A stretch of 64,000 nucleotides of DNA from Hyperoodon ampullatus (lineage: Eukaryota; Chordata; Mammalia; Artiodactyla; Ziphiidae): the NCBI GenBank assembly GCA_949752795.1, contig CATKHW010000055.1, forward strand, positions 806,001-870,000, given 5' to 3'. The position numbers were made by a program, and so were the translations under genes. Every line of letters begins with the position of its first letter. Position 1 is the stretch's first letter. Shown piece after piece: positions 13,825 through 28,800 of this stretch. The notes under the pieces were generated by a model, which did no database searches, was not told the DNA's origin, and saw nothing but the letters and a program-made list of their open reading frames with translations.

Positions 13825-16800
13825 CATCACAATGCTCCATGCCATTGTCATCTCAATGGACCATGACATATGTCATCACAATGCTCCCTGCCCTGGTCAT
13901 CACTATGCAACTTGTCCCTTGTCATCACAATTCTCCACGTGCTTGTCATCACAATACTCTATGACACTTCTCATCACAATATTTCATGCTCTTGTCATCA
14001 CAATTCTCCATGCACTTTTCATCGCAATGCTCCATGTCCCCTGTTAAAGTAAGCTCCGTGCGCTTGTCATCACTATGCTTCACGATGTTGTCATCAAAAT
14101 TCTCCATGGCCCTAGTCATGACAGTGCTCAATGTCCTTGTCATCACAATGCTCCATGACCCTTTTCATCACAATTCCCGAAGCAGTTTTCATCACGACGC
14201 TCCATTACATTTGTCATCACAATCTGCCATGTCACTTGGCATCACAATGCTCCATTACATTTGTCATCACAGTACTCCATGACATTTGGCATCCCAATGC
14301 TCCACGCCATTGTCATCACAATGCACCATGACATATGTCATCACAATGCTCCCTGACACCTCTCTTAACAATACTACATGACCTTGTCATAACAATGTTC
14401 CATTCCCTTGTCAGCACATTGTGCCATGCCCACCCTCATAGCAATAATCCATGAAACTTGTCAGACCAATTCTCCATGGCCCTGTCATCACAATGCTCCA
14501 TGCCCTTGTAATCACAATGCTCCATGACCCCTCACATCATAATGCTCCGTGAATCCAGTAATCACAATGCTTTACGACCTTTGTCATCACAATGGTCCAT
14601 TCCCTCGTCATGACAATTCTCTGTAACACTTGTCATCACAATGCTCCATGCCTTTGTCAGCACAATGCTCAATACACTTGTCATCACAAAGCTCCATGAT
14701 GCCTGTAATGACAATAGTCCTTGCCCGTGTCATCACAATGCTCCATCAATTTTGTCATCACAATGCTCAATACACTTGTCATCACAATGCTCCCTGACAC
14801 TTGTCGTCAGAATGCTCCTTGAACCCTGTCATGAAAAGGCTCCATGCCTTTTTCATCACAATGCTCCATGCCCTTTTCATCACAATGTTCCATGCCATTG
14901 TCATCACAATACTCCACAAGCTTGTCATCAGAATGTTCCATGACCGTTGTCATCACAATGCTCCATGCCCCTTATCATTACAGTGCTCCATGACGATCGT
15001 CATCACAATTATCCATGGTCTTCTCATCACAATGCTCCACCGTCTTGCCATCACAATGCTCCATGACACTTCTCATCACAATGTTACATGCTCTTGTCAT
15101 CACAATTCTCCATGCGCTTGTCATCGCAATGCTCCATGACACCTGACATAGCAAGCTCCATGTGCTTTTCATCAAAGTGCTACACGACCTTGTCATCAAA
15201 ATTCTCAATGGCCCTTGTCATAACAATGCTCCATGCCGTTGTCATCACAATGCTCCATGACCATTGTCATCACAATGCTCCAAGCCCTTCTCATCACAAT
15301 GCTCCATTAAATTTGTCATCAAAATCCTCCATGACACTTGGCTTCACAATGCTCCATGCCATTGTCATCACAATGCACCATGACATATGTCATCACAATG
15401 CTCCCTGAAACCTGTCTTCACAATACTCCATGACCTTGTCATAACAATGTTCCATGCCCTTGTCATCACAGTGCGCCATGCCCACTATCATCACAATAAT
15501 CCATGAAACTTGTCAGACCAATGCTCCATCCCCCTGTCATCACACTGCTCCATGCCCTTTTCATCACAATGCTCGGTGACTCCAGTCATCACAATGCTTC
15601 ATGACCTTTGTCATCACAATGGTCCATGCCCGCGTCATCACAGGACTCTGTGAACTTTGTCACCATAATGCTCCATGAAGTTTTCATCACAATGCTCTGT
15701 GACCCTTGTCAACATAACGCTCCATGCTTTTGTCAGCAGAGTGCTACATGACCCTTTTATCACAATGCTCCATGCACTTGTCAGCACAATGCTCCATGAC
15801 CCATGTCATCACAATGTGCCATGCACTTGTCATCACAATATTCCACAACATTGTCATCACAATGCTCCATAAACCTTGTCATCACAAAGCTCCATGCACT
15901 TCTCATCAAAATGCTCTTTCACCACTGATATCAAAATGTTCCATCTCTAGTCATCACAATACTCCTTCACCCCTGTCATGACAATATTCCATGGCCTTGT
16001 CATCACAAGGCTCCATGATGCATGTCATCAGACAGCTCCATGGCCTTATCATCACAAAGCTACATGCCCTTTTCTTCACAATGCTCCAAGACAACTGTAA
16101 TCACAATGCTCCATGCCCCTTTTCATCTCAATGCTCCATGAACTCTGTCATCACAATGAACCATGCCCATCATCATAATGCTTCATGCTATTGTCATCAC
16201 AATGGAATTAAAATGCTCCATTAGCTCTGTTATCACAATGCTCCAAACCCTTGTGATCACAATGTTCCATAACACTTGTCATCACAACCCCCATGATGCT
16301 CGTCATCACAATTATCCATGGTCTTCTCATCACAATGCTCCATGACCTTTCTCATCACAATGCTCAATACACTTATCATCACAATGCTCCCTGACACTTG
16401 TCGTCAGTATGCTCCTTGAACCCTCTCATTACAAGGCTCCATGCTTTTTCATCACAATCACCCATGCCCTATTCATCACAATGCTCCAAGACCACTGTAA
16501 TCACAATGCTCCATGCTCCTTTTCATCAGAATGCTCCATGAGACTTGTCATCACAAGGCTCCATGGTCTTCTCCTCACTATGCTCCAGGACCTTGTCATC
16601 ACAATGCTCCATTCCATTGTCATCACAATGCTCCATTACACCTGCCATCACAATACTCAATGAATATTGTCAGCCCAATGCTCCATGAACTTCTGTTCAC
16701 AATGCTCCATGACCCCTGTCATCACAATGCTCCATGACCACAGTCATCAAAAAGCTCCATGACACCAGACAACACAATGATCCGGGACTCTTGTCATCAA

Positions 16801-19800
16801 AATGCTCCATGACACTTGTCATCACAATGATCCATGCCCTTGCCATCCCAATGCTCATGACCCCTGTAATCACAATGCTCCATGACGCTTGTCATCACAG
16901 TGCTCCATGACACTTGTCATCAAAATGCTACATGCATTTGTCAGCAAAATGCTACATGACCTTGTCATCACATGCTCCATGCGCTTGTCATCACAATACT
17001 CCATTCCCATTGTCATCAAAATCCTACATGAACCTTGGGTTCACATTGCTTCATGCCCTTGTCATCACAATGCTCCATGCTCCTTGAAATGAAAATGATA
17101 CATGACTTCTGTCATCACAATGCTCCAAATCCTTGTGATCACAATGTTCCATAACACTTGTCATCACAATGCTCCATGATGCCTGTCATCACAATGCTCC
17201 ATGACCTTTGTCATCACAATGCTCAATACACTTGTCATCACAATGCTCCCTGACACTTGTCGTCAGAATGCTCCTTGAACACTGTCATGAAAAGGCTCCA
17301 TGCCTTTTTCATCACAATGCTCCATGCCCTTTTCCTCACAATGCTCCATGCCATTGTCATCACATTACTCCACAAGCTTGTCATCAGAATGCTCCATGAC
17401 CCTTGTCATCACAATGATCCATGACACCAGTCATCACAATGTTCCATGCCTCTTGTCTTTACAGTGCTCCATGACGCTCGTCATCACAATGATCCATGGT
17501 CTTCTCATCACAATGCTCCACGGTCTTGCCATCACTATGCTCCATGCCCTGGTCATCACAATTCTACATATCCTTGTCATCACAATGCTCCATGACACTT
17601 CTAATCAAAATGCTCTTGTTAATACAATTCTCCATGCAATTGTCATCGAAATGCTCCCTGACCCCTTCATAGCAAGCTCCATGTGCTTGTCATCACAAAG
17701 CTTCACGATCTTCTCATCAAAATTCTCAATGGCCCTTGTCAACTCAGTGCTCCATGATCTTGTCATCACAATGCTCCATGACCCTTGTCATCACTATGCT
17801 CCATTTCCTTTGTCATCACAATCCTCCATGACACTTGGCATCACAATGCCCCATGACATTGTCATCACAATGGACCATGACATATGTCATCACAATGCTC
17901 CCTGACACCTGTCTTCACAATACTGTATGACCTTGTCATCACAATGCTCCATGCCCTTGTCATCACAATGTGCCATGCCCACTGTCAGCACAATAATCCA
18001 TAAAACTTGTCATAGCAATGCTCTATGCCTCTTTCATCACAATGCTCCTTTCCCTTGTCATCACAATGCTCCATGACCCCTGTCATCACAATGCTCCGTG
18101 ACTCCAGTCATCACAATTCTTCATGACTTTGTCATCACAATGCTCCATGCCTTTGTTAGCAAAATGCTACATGACCTTGTCATCACAATGCTCCATGTGC
18201 TTGTCATCAAAATACTCCATTACCTTTGTCATCACAATCCTCCATGGACCTTGGGATCACATTGCTTCATGCCCTTGTCATCACAATGGTCCATTCTACT
18301 TGAAATCAAAATGATCTATGACTTCTGTCATCACAATGCTCCAAGCCCTTGTGATCACAATGTTCCATAACACTTGTCATCACAACGCTCCATTATGCCT
18401 GTCATCACAATACTCCATGCCCTTGTCATCACAATGCTCCCTGACATTTGTCCTCACAATGCTCAATACACTTGTCATCACAATGCTCCCTGACACTTGT
18501 CATCAAAATGCTCCTTGAACCCTGTCATGAAAAGGCTCCATGCCTTTTTCATCACAAAGCTCCATGCCCTTGTCATCACAAAGCTCCATGGCGCTTGTCA
18601 TCACAATGCTCGATGCCCTTCTCATCACAGTGCTCCAGGCCCTTGTCATTACAATCCTCCATGACGCATGTATCACAGTGTTCCTTGACCTTGTCATCAC
18701 AATGCTCCATGCCCACTCTCATCACAATAATCCATGGAAATTTCTGACCAATTCTCCATGCCCTTGTCATCACAATGCTCCATTAGACTTGTCATAACAA
18801 TGCTCCATGAACCCTGCCATCACATTATTGCACGGCCTTGTCATCAAAAGGCTCTATGATCCTTGTCATCACAATGCTCCCAGACCACTGTAATCACAAT
18901 GCTCCATGCCCTTGTCATCACAAAGCTCCAAGACCCATGTCATCAGAATGCTCCATGGCCTTCTCATCACAATGCTCCATGCCCTTGTCACCACAAAGCT
19001 CCATGACGCATGGCAGCAGAATGCTCCTTGGCCTTCTCATCAGAATGCTCCATGCCCTTGTCATCACAATGTTCCAAGACCCCTGTAATCACAATGTTCC
19101 ATGCCCCTTTTCATCAGTATGTTCCATGAGACCTGTCCTCACAAGGCTCCATGGTTTTCTCATCACAATGCTCCAGGACCTTGTCATCACAATGTCTCAG
19201 GACCTTCTCAACAAAATTCTCAATGCGCTTGTCATCATAATGTTCCAAGCCCTAATCATCATAATGCCCCATTATATTTCTCATCACAATCCTCCATGAC
19301 ACTTGGCATCACAATGCCCCATGCCATTGTCATCACAATGGACCATGACATATGACATCACATGCTCCCTGATACCTTTCTTCACAATACTCCGTGACCT
19401 TGTCATCACAATACTCCGTGACCTTGTCATCACAATGCTCCATGCCCTTGTCATCACAATCCGCCATGCCCACTGTCATCACAATAATCCATGAAACTTG
19501 TCAGACCAATGCTCGATGCCCCTGTCATCACAATGCTCCATGCCCTTGTCATCACAATGCTCCGTGACTCCATTCATCACAATGCTTCATGACCTTAGTC
19601 ATCACAATAGTCCATGCCCGCGTCATCACAATGCTCCGTGACACTTGTCATCTCAATGCTCCTTGCCTTTGTCAGCACAATACTCCAGGACCCTTGTCAT
19701 TACAATGTGCCACATGTTTTTCATCACAATAGTCCACAACCTTGTTATCACAATGCTCCATAAACATTGTCATCACAATGCTCCATGCACTTCTCATCAA

Positions 19801-22800
19801 AATGCTCTCTCACCACTTATATCACAATGTTCCATCACTAGTCATCACAATACTCGCTCACCCCTATCATCACAATGTTCCAGGACCCCGTCATCACAAT
19901 GCTACATGCACTTATCATCACAATGCGCCATGACACATGATATCACAATGTGCCAAAACACCTGTCATCAAAATGTTCCATGACCCTTTTCATCAAATTG
20001 CTCCATGACCCTGCCATCACAGTGCATCATGCCCATCATCATAATTCGTCACGCCATTGTCATCACAATGCACCATGACGTATGTCATCACAATGCTCCC
20101 TGACACTTGTCTTCACAATACTACATGATCTTGTAATAACAATGTTCCATTCCCTTGTCATCACAATGTGCCATGCCCACCCTCATAGCAATAATCCATG
20201 AAACTTGTCAGACCAATTATCCATGCCCCTGTCATCACAATGCTCCATGCCCTTGTAATCACAATGCTCCATGACCCCTCACATCATAATGCTCCGTGAA
20301 TCCAGTCATCACAATGCTTTATGACTTTGTCATCACAATGGTCCATTCCCTCGTCATCACAGTGCTGTGTAACATTTGTCATCACAATGCTGCATGCCTT
20401 TGTCAGCCCAATGCTCCATGACCTTGTCATCACAATGCTCCATGCGCTTGTCAGCACAATGCTCCAAGACACATGTCATCACAATATGCCATGCACTTTT
20501 CATCACAATGCTCCACAACCTTGTCATCACAATGCTCCATAAAACTTGTCATCACAATGCTCCATGCACTTCTCATCTAAATGCTCTCTCACCACTGATA
20601 TCACAATGTTCCATCGCTAGTCATCACAATACTCCCTCACCCCTTTCATCACAATGTTCCATGACCCATGTCATCAAAATGCTACATGCCCTTATCATCA
20701 CAATGCTCCATGACCACTGACATCACAATGTTCCATAACCCCTGTCATCAAAATGTTCCCCGACACTTTTCATCAAATTGCTCCATGACCCTGTCATCAC
20801 AATGCTCCCTGCCCTTCTCATCACAATGCACAACACCCTTTTCATCAAAATGCTACATGACCTTTGTCATCACAAAGCTCCATGACCCTTGGCATCACAA
20901 TGCTCCATGGCATTGTCATCACAATGCTCCATGAACACTATCATCACATTGCTCCTTGCCCTTGTCATCACAAAGCTCCATGACGCTTCTCATCACAATG
21001 CTCAATGCCTTTCTCATCACAATTGTCCATGCCCTTGTCATTACAATCCTCCCTGACCCATGAATCACCGTGTTCTGTGACCTTGTCATCACAATGCTCC
21101 ATGCCCACTCTCATCACAATAATCTATGAAACATTTCAAACCAATGCTCAATGCCCTTGTCATCACAATGCTCCATTACACCTGTGAAAACAATGCTCCA
21201 TGACCCCTGCCATCACAATATTCCATGGCGTTGTCATCACAAGGCTCCATGACCCTTGTCATAACAATGCTCCATGACCCCTGTAATCACAAGGCTCCAT
21301 GCCCCTTTTCATCTCAATTCTCCAGGAACACTGTTATTACAATGGACCATGCCCATCATCATAAAGCTTCATGCTATTGTCATCACAATGAAATCAAAAT
21401 GCTCCATGACCTCTGTCATCACAATGCTCCAAACCCTTGTGATCACAATATTCCATAACACTTGTCATCACAATGCCCCATGACGCTCCTCATCACAATT
21501 ATCCATTGTCTTCACATCACAATGCTCCATGACCTTTGTCATCACAGTGCTCCTTGATACTTGTCATCAGTATGCTCCGTGAACCCTGCCATGACAAGGC
21601 TCCATGCCTTTTTCATCACAATGATCCATGCACTTTTCATCACAATGCTCCAAGACACCTGTAATAACAATTCTCCATGACCTTGTCGTCACAAAGCTTC
21701 ATGACGCATGTCATCAGAATGCTCCATGGCTTTCTCATCACAATGCTCCATGCCCTTGTCATCACAATGCTCCAAGGCTCCTGTAATCACAATGCTCCTT
21801 GCCCCTTTTCATCAGAATGCTCCATGAGACTTGTCATCACAAGGCTCTATGGTCTCCTCATCACAATGCTCCATTACCTTTGTCATCACAATCCTCCATG
21901 ACATTTGGCATCACAATGCTTCATGCCATTGTCATCACAATGCACCACGACATATGTCATCACAATGCTCCCTGACAGCTGTCTTCACAATACTATATGA
22001 CCTTGTCATAACAATGCTCCATGCCATTTTCATCACAATGAACCATGCCCTTGTAATCACAATGCTCCATGACCCCTCACATCATAATGCTCCGTGAATC
22101 CAGTCATCACAATGCTTTATGACCTTTTTCATGAAAATGGTCCATTCCCTCATCATCTCAATGCTCTGTAACACGTGTCATCACAATGCTCCATGCGCTT
22201 GTCAGCACAATGCTCCAAAACACAGGTCATCACAATATGCCATGCACTTGTCTACACAATGCTCCACAACCTTGTCATCACATTGCTCCATAAACCTTGT
22301 TATCACAATTCTCCATGAACTTGTCATCTAAATGCTCTCTCACCACTGATATCACAATGTTCCATCACTAGTCATCACAATACTCCCTCACCCCTTTCAT
22401 CACAATGTTCCATGACCCCTGTCATCAAAATGCTACATGCCGTTATCATCACAATGCTCCATGACCACTGACGTCACACTGTTCCATAACCCCTGTCATC
22501 AAAATGTTCCCTGACCCTTTTCATCAAATTGCTCCATGATCCTGTCATCACAATGCTCCCTGCCCTTCTCATCACAATGCACAATGCTCTTGTCATCAAA
22601 ATTCTCATTGACCTTTGTCCTCACAAATCTCCATGACCCTTGGCATCACAATGCTCCATGCCATTGTCATCACAATGTTCCATGAACCCTATCATCACAT
22701 TGCTCCTTGCCCTTGTCATCACAAAGCTCCATGATACTTGTCATCACAATGCCCGGTGCATTTCTCATCACAAAGATCCATGCCCTTGTCATTACAATCC

Positions 22801-25800
22801 TCTATAACCCATGTATCACCGTGTTCTGTGTCCTTGTCATCACAAGGCTCCATGACCACTCTCGTCACAATAATCCATGAAACATTTCAAACTAATGCTC
22901 CATGCACTTGTCATCACAATGCTCCATTACACCTGTCATAACAATGCTCCATGACCCCTGCCATCACAGTGTACCAGGGCGTTGTCATGACAAGGCTCCA
23001 TGACCCTTGTCATAACAATGCTTCATGAACCCTGTAATCACAAGGCTCCATGGCCCTTTTCACCTCAATTCTCCATGAACACTGTCATCACAATGCAACA
23101 TGCCCATCATCATAAAGCTTCATGCTATTGTCATCAAAATGAAATCAAAATGCTCCATGACCTCTGTCATCACAATGCTCCAAACCCTTGTGATCACAAT
23201 GTTCCATAACACTTGTCATCACAATGCCCCATGACACTCCTCATCACAATTATCCATGGTCTTCTCATCACAATGCTCCATGACCTTTGTCATCACAATG
23301 CTCCCTGACACTTGTCATAAGTATGCTCCTTGAACCCTGTCATGACAAGGCTCCATGCATTTTCCTCACAATGATCCATGGACTTTTCAGAACAATGCTC
23401 CAAATCCCCTGTAATCACAATGCTCCATGACCAATGTCATCACAACGCTCCATGACACCAGACAACACAATGATACGGGACTCTTGTCATCAAAATTCTC
23501 CATGACCCTTGTCATCACAATGATCCATGTATTTGCCATCCCAGAGCTCCATGGCCCCTGTAAACACAATGCTCCATGACGCTTGTCAACACAATGCTCC
23601 ATGCATTTGTCAGCAAAATGCTATATGACCTTGTCATCACAATGCTCCATGCGCTTGTCATCACAATACTCCGTTCCCATTGTCATCAAAATCCTCCATG
23701 AACCTTGGGTTCACATTGCTTCATGCCCTTGTCATCACAATGCTCTATGCTCCTTGAAATGAAAATGATACATGACTTCTGTCATCACAATGCTCCAAAT
23801 CCTCGTGATCACAATGTTCCATAATACTTGTCATCACAATGCTCCATGATGCCTATCATCACAATGCTCCATGACCTTTGTCATCACAATTCTCAATACA
23901 CATGTCATCACAATGCTCCCTGACACTTGTCATCAGAATGCTGCTGGAGCACTGTCATGAAAAGGCTCCATGCCTTTTTCAGCACATTACTCCACAAGCT
24001 TGTCATCAGAATGGTCCATGACACTTGTCCTCACAATGATCCATGACACCTGTCATCACAATGCTCCATGCCCCTTGTCATTACAGTGCTCCATGACGCT
24101 CATCATCACAATTATCCATGGTCTTCTCATCACAATGCTCCACGGTCCTGCCATCACAATGCTCCATGCCCTGGTCATCACAATTCTACATGTCCTTGAC
24201 ATCACAATGCTCCAAGAGACTTCTCATCAAAATGTTACATGCTGTTGTCAATACAGTTCTCCATGCACTTTTCATTGCAATGCTCCATGACCCCTGTCAT
24301 AGCAAGCTCCATGCGCTTCTCATCACAGTGCTTCACGACATTCTCATCAAAATTCTCAATGGCCCTTGTCATCACAACTCTCCATGATCTTGTCATCAGA
24401 GTGCCCCTTGACCTTGTCATCACGATGCTCAAAGCCCTTGTCATCACAATGCTCCATTACCTTTGTCATCCCAATCTTCCATGACACTTGGCATCACAAT
24501 GCCCAATGGCATTGTCATCACAATGGATCGTGACATATGTCATCACAATGCTCCCTGACACCTGCTTTCACAATAATGTATGACCTTGTCATCACAATGA
24601 GCCATGCCAACTGTCATCCAATAATCCATAAAACTTGTCAGAGCAATGCTCTATGCCTCTGTCATCACAATCCTCCATGCCCTTGTCATCACAATGCTCC
24701 ATGACCCCGGTCGTCACAATGCTCCGTGACTCCAGTCATAACAATGATTCATGACCTTTGTCATCAAAATGCTCAATGCCCTCGTCATCACAAGTCTCTG
24801 TGACCTTTGTCACCACAATGCTCCATGAACATTTGATCACAATGCTCCATGACCCTTGTCATCACAATGCTCGATGCGTTTCTCAGCATGATGCTCCATG
24901 ACCCTTTTCATCACAATGCTTCATGCGCTAGTCAGCACAATGCTCCATAACACATGTCATAACAATGCACCACACGCTTGTCATCACAATGCTCCACAAC
25001 CTTGTCATCACAACGCTCCATAAACCTTGTCATCACAATGCTCCATACACTTCTCACCAAAATGCTCTCTCACCACTGATATCACACTGATCCATCACTA
25101 GTCATCACAATACTCCCTCACCCCTGTCATCCCAATGTTCCATGACCCCTGTGATCACAATGCTACATGCCCTTATCACCACAATGTTCGATGACCCATG
25201 ACATCACAACGTTCCATAATCCCTGTCATCAAAATGCTCCATGACCCTTTTCATCACAATGCTCCATGACCCCAGACATCACAATGTCCCATAACCCCTG
25301 TCATAAAAATGTTCGTTGACCATTTTCATCAAATTGCTCCATGACACTGTCATCACTATGCACCCTGCCCTTTTCATTACAATGCACCACGCACTTGTCA
25401 ACAAAATGCTCCATGACCTCTGTCATCACAATGCTCCAAACCCGTGTGATCACAATGTTCATAACACTTGTCTTCACAACGCCCCTTGACTCTCGTCATC
25501 ACAGTTATCCACGGTCTTCTCATCACAATGCTCCATGACCTTTTTCATCACAATGCTCAATACACTGGTCATCACAATGCTCCCTGACACTTGTCATCAG
25601 TATACTCCTTGAACCCTGTCATGACAAGGCTACATGCCTTTTTCATCACAATGATCCATGCCGTTTTCATCACAATGCTCCAAGACCCCTGTAATCACAA
25701 TGCTCCATGCCCTGGTCATCAAAGTGCTTCATGATGCATGTCATCAGAATGCTCCATGGCCTTCTCATCACAATGCTCCATGCCCTTGTCATCACAATGC

Positions 25801-28800
25801 TCCAAGGCTCCTTTAATCACAAAGCTCCATGCCCCATTTAATCAGAATGCTCCATGAGACTTGTCATCACAAAGCTCCATAGTCTTCTCATCACAATGCT
25901 CCAGGATCTTGTCATCACGATGCTCCATTCCCTTGTCATCACAATGCTCCATGACCCCTGTCATCACAATACTCCATGAACATTTTCAGCCCAATGCTCC
26001 ATGAACTTCTCATCACAATGCTCCATGACCCCCGTCATCACAATGCTCCATGACCACTGTCAGAACAATGCTCCATGACCCCTTACAACACAATAATCTG
26101 GGACTTTTATCATCAAAATGCTCCCTGACCCTTGTCATCACAATGATCCGTGCCCTTGCCATCCCAATTCTCCATGACCGCTGTAATAACAATGCTCCGT
26201 GACGCTTGTCTTCACAGTGCTCCATGAAACTTGTCATCACGATGCTCCATGCCTTTGTCAGCAAAATGCTACATGACATGGTCATCACAATGCCCCATGC
26301 GCTTGTCATCAAAATCCTCCATGAAACTTTGGATAACATTGCTTCATGCCCTTGTCATCACAATGCTCCATGCTCCTTGAAGTCAAAATGTTCCAAGACC
26401 TGTCATCACAATGCTCCAAAACCTTGTGATCACAATGTTCCATAAACCTTGACATCACAATGATCCATGATGCCTGTCATCACAATAATCCATGCCATTG
26501 TTATCACAATGCTCCATGACCATCGTCATCACAATGCTCAATACACTTGTCATCACAGTGCTCACTGACACTTGTTGTCAGAATGCGCCTTGAAACCTGT
26601 CATGAAAAGGCTCCATGCATTTTTCATCACAATGATCCATGCCATTTTCATCACAATGCTCCATGCCATTGTCATCACAATACTCCACAAGCTTATCATC
26701 AGAATGCTCCATGCCCTTGTCATCAAAATAATCCATGCCCACTGTCATCACAATAATCCATGAAACTTGTTAGACCAATTTTCCATGCCACTGTCATCAC
26801 AATGCTCCATGCCCTTGTCATCACAAAGCTCCATGACGCATGTCATCAGAATGCTACATTGCCTTCTCATCACAATGCTCCATGCCCTTGTCATCACAAT
26901 GCTCCAAGACCAATTTAATTACAATTCTCCATGCCCCTTTTCATCTCAATGCTCCATGAACCCTGTAATCACAATGCACCATGCTCATCATCATAATGCT
27001 TCATGCTATGGTCATCATAATGAAATCAAAATGCTCCATGAACTCTGTCATCACAATGCTCCAAACCCTTATGATCACAATGTTCCATAACACTTGTCAT
27101 CACAACGCCCCATGATGCTCGTCATCACAATTATCCATGGTTTTCTCATCACAATGCTCCATGACCTTTGTCATCACAATGCTCAATTTACTTGTCATAA
27201 CAATGCTCCCTGACACTTGTCGTCAGTATGCTCCTTGAACCCTGTCATAACAAGGCTCCATGCCTTTTCCATCACAATGAACCATGCCCTTTTATCACAA
27301 TGCTCCAAGACCCCTGTAATCACAATGCTCCATGCCCTTTTCATCACAGTGCTCCATGACCCTTGTCATCACAATGCTCCAAGCCCTTGCCATCACAATA
27401 CTCCATGACACTTGGCAACACAATGCTCCATGCCATTGTCATCACAATGGACCACCGCATATGTCATCACAGTGCTCCCTGACACCTGTCTTTACAATAC
27501 TGTATCACCTTGTCATCACAATGCTCCATGCCCTTGTCATCACAAAGTGCCATGCCCACTGTAATCACAATAATCCATAAAACTTGTCAGAGCTATGCTC
27601 TATGGTCCTGTCATCACTATGCTCCATGGCCTTTTCATCACAATGCTCCATGACCCCTGTCATCACAGTCCTTCTTGACTCCAGTCATAACAATGATTCA
27701 TGACATTTGTCATCACAATGGTCCATGCCCTCTTCATCACAAGTCCCTGTGACCTTTGTCACCACAATGCTCCATGAACTTTTGATCACAATGCTCCGTG
27801 ACCCTTGTCATCACAATGCTCCATGCCTTCCTCAGAAAAATGCTCCATGACCATTGTCATCACAATGCTCCATGTGCTAATCAGCACAATGCTCCATAAC
27901 ACATGTCATAACAATGTGTCATGCACTTGTCATCACAATGCTCCACAAACTTGTCATCACAACGCTCCATAAACATTGTCATCACAATGCTCCATACACT
28001 TCTCATCAAAATGCTCTCTCACCACTGATATCACAATGTTCCATCACTAGTCATCACAATAGTCCCTCAGCCCTGTCATCACAATGTTCCATGACTCCTG
28101 TCATCACAATGGTACATGCCCTTATCATCACAATGTTCAATGACCCCTGACATCACATTGTTCCATAACACCTGTCATCAAAATTCTCCATGACCCATTT
28201 CATCAAAATGCTCCATGAACACTGACATCACAATGTTCCATAACCCCTGTCATCAAAATGTTCGATGACACTTTTTATCAAGTTGCTCCATGACCCTGTC
28301 ATCACAATGCACGCTGCCCTTCTAATCACATTGCACGACGCACTTGTCATCAAAGTGCTCCATGACCTTTGTCATCACAAAGCTCCATGACCCTTTGCCT
28401 CACAATGTTCCATGCCATTGTCATCACAATGCTTTAGGAAGCCTCTCATCACATTGTTCCATGTCCTGGTCATCAAAAAGCTCCAAGACGCTTGTCATCA
28501 AAATGCTTGATGCCCTTCTCATCACAATGCTCCATGCCCTTGTCATTACAATCCTTCATGACCCATGTATCAGAGTGTTCCATGACCTGTCATCACAATG
28601 CTCCAAACCCTTGTGATCACAATGTTCCATAGCACTTGACATCACAATGCTCCATGATGCCTGTCATCACAATACTACATGTCCTTGTCATCACAATGCT
28701 CCATGACCATTTTCATCACAATGCTCAATACACTTGTCATCACAATGCTCCCTCACACTTGTTGTCACAATGCTCCTTTAAATCTGTCATGAAAAGGCTC

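Noticed and set aside
17300..17905. 201-codon open frame as a possible gene
   Set aside because: Its translation is the eight-residue satellite peptide with frame hops. No splice, promoter or domain signal is seen, and the same type of frame occurs throughout the array.
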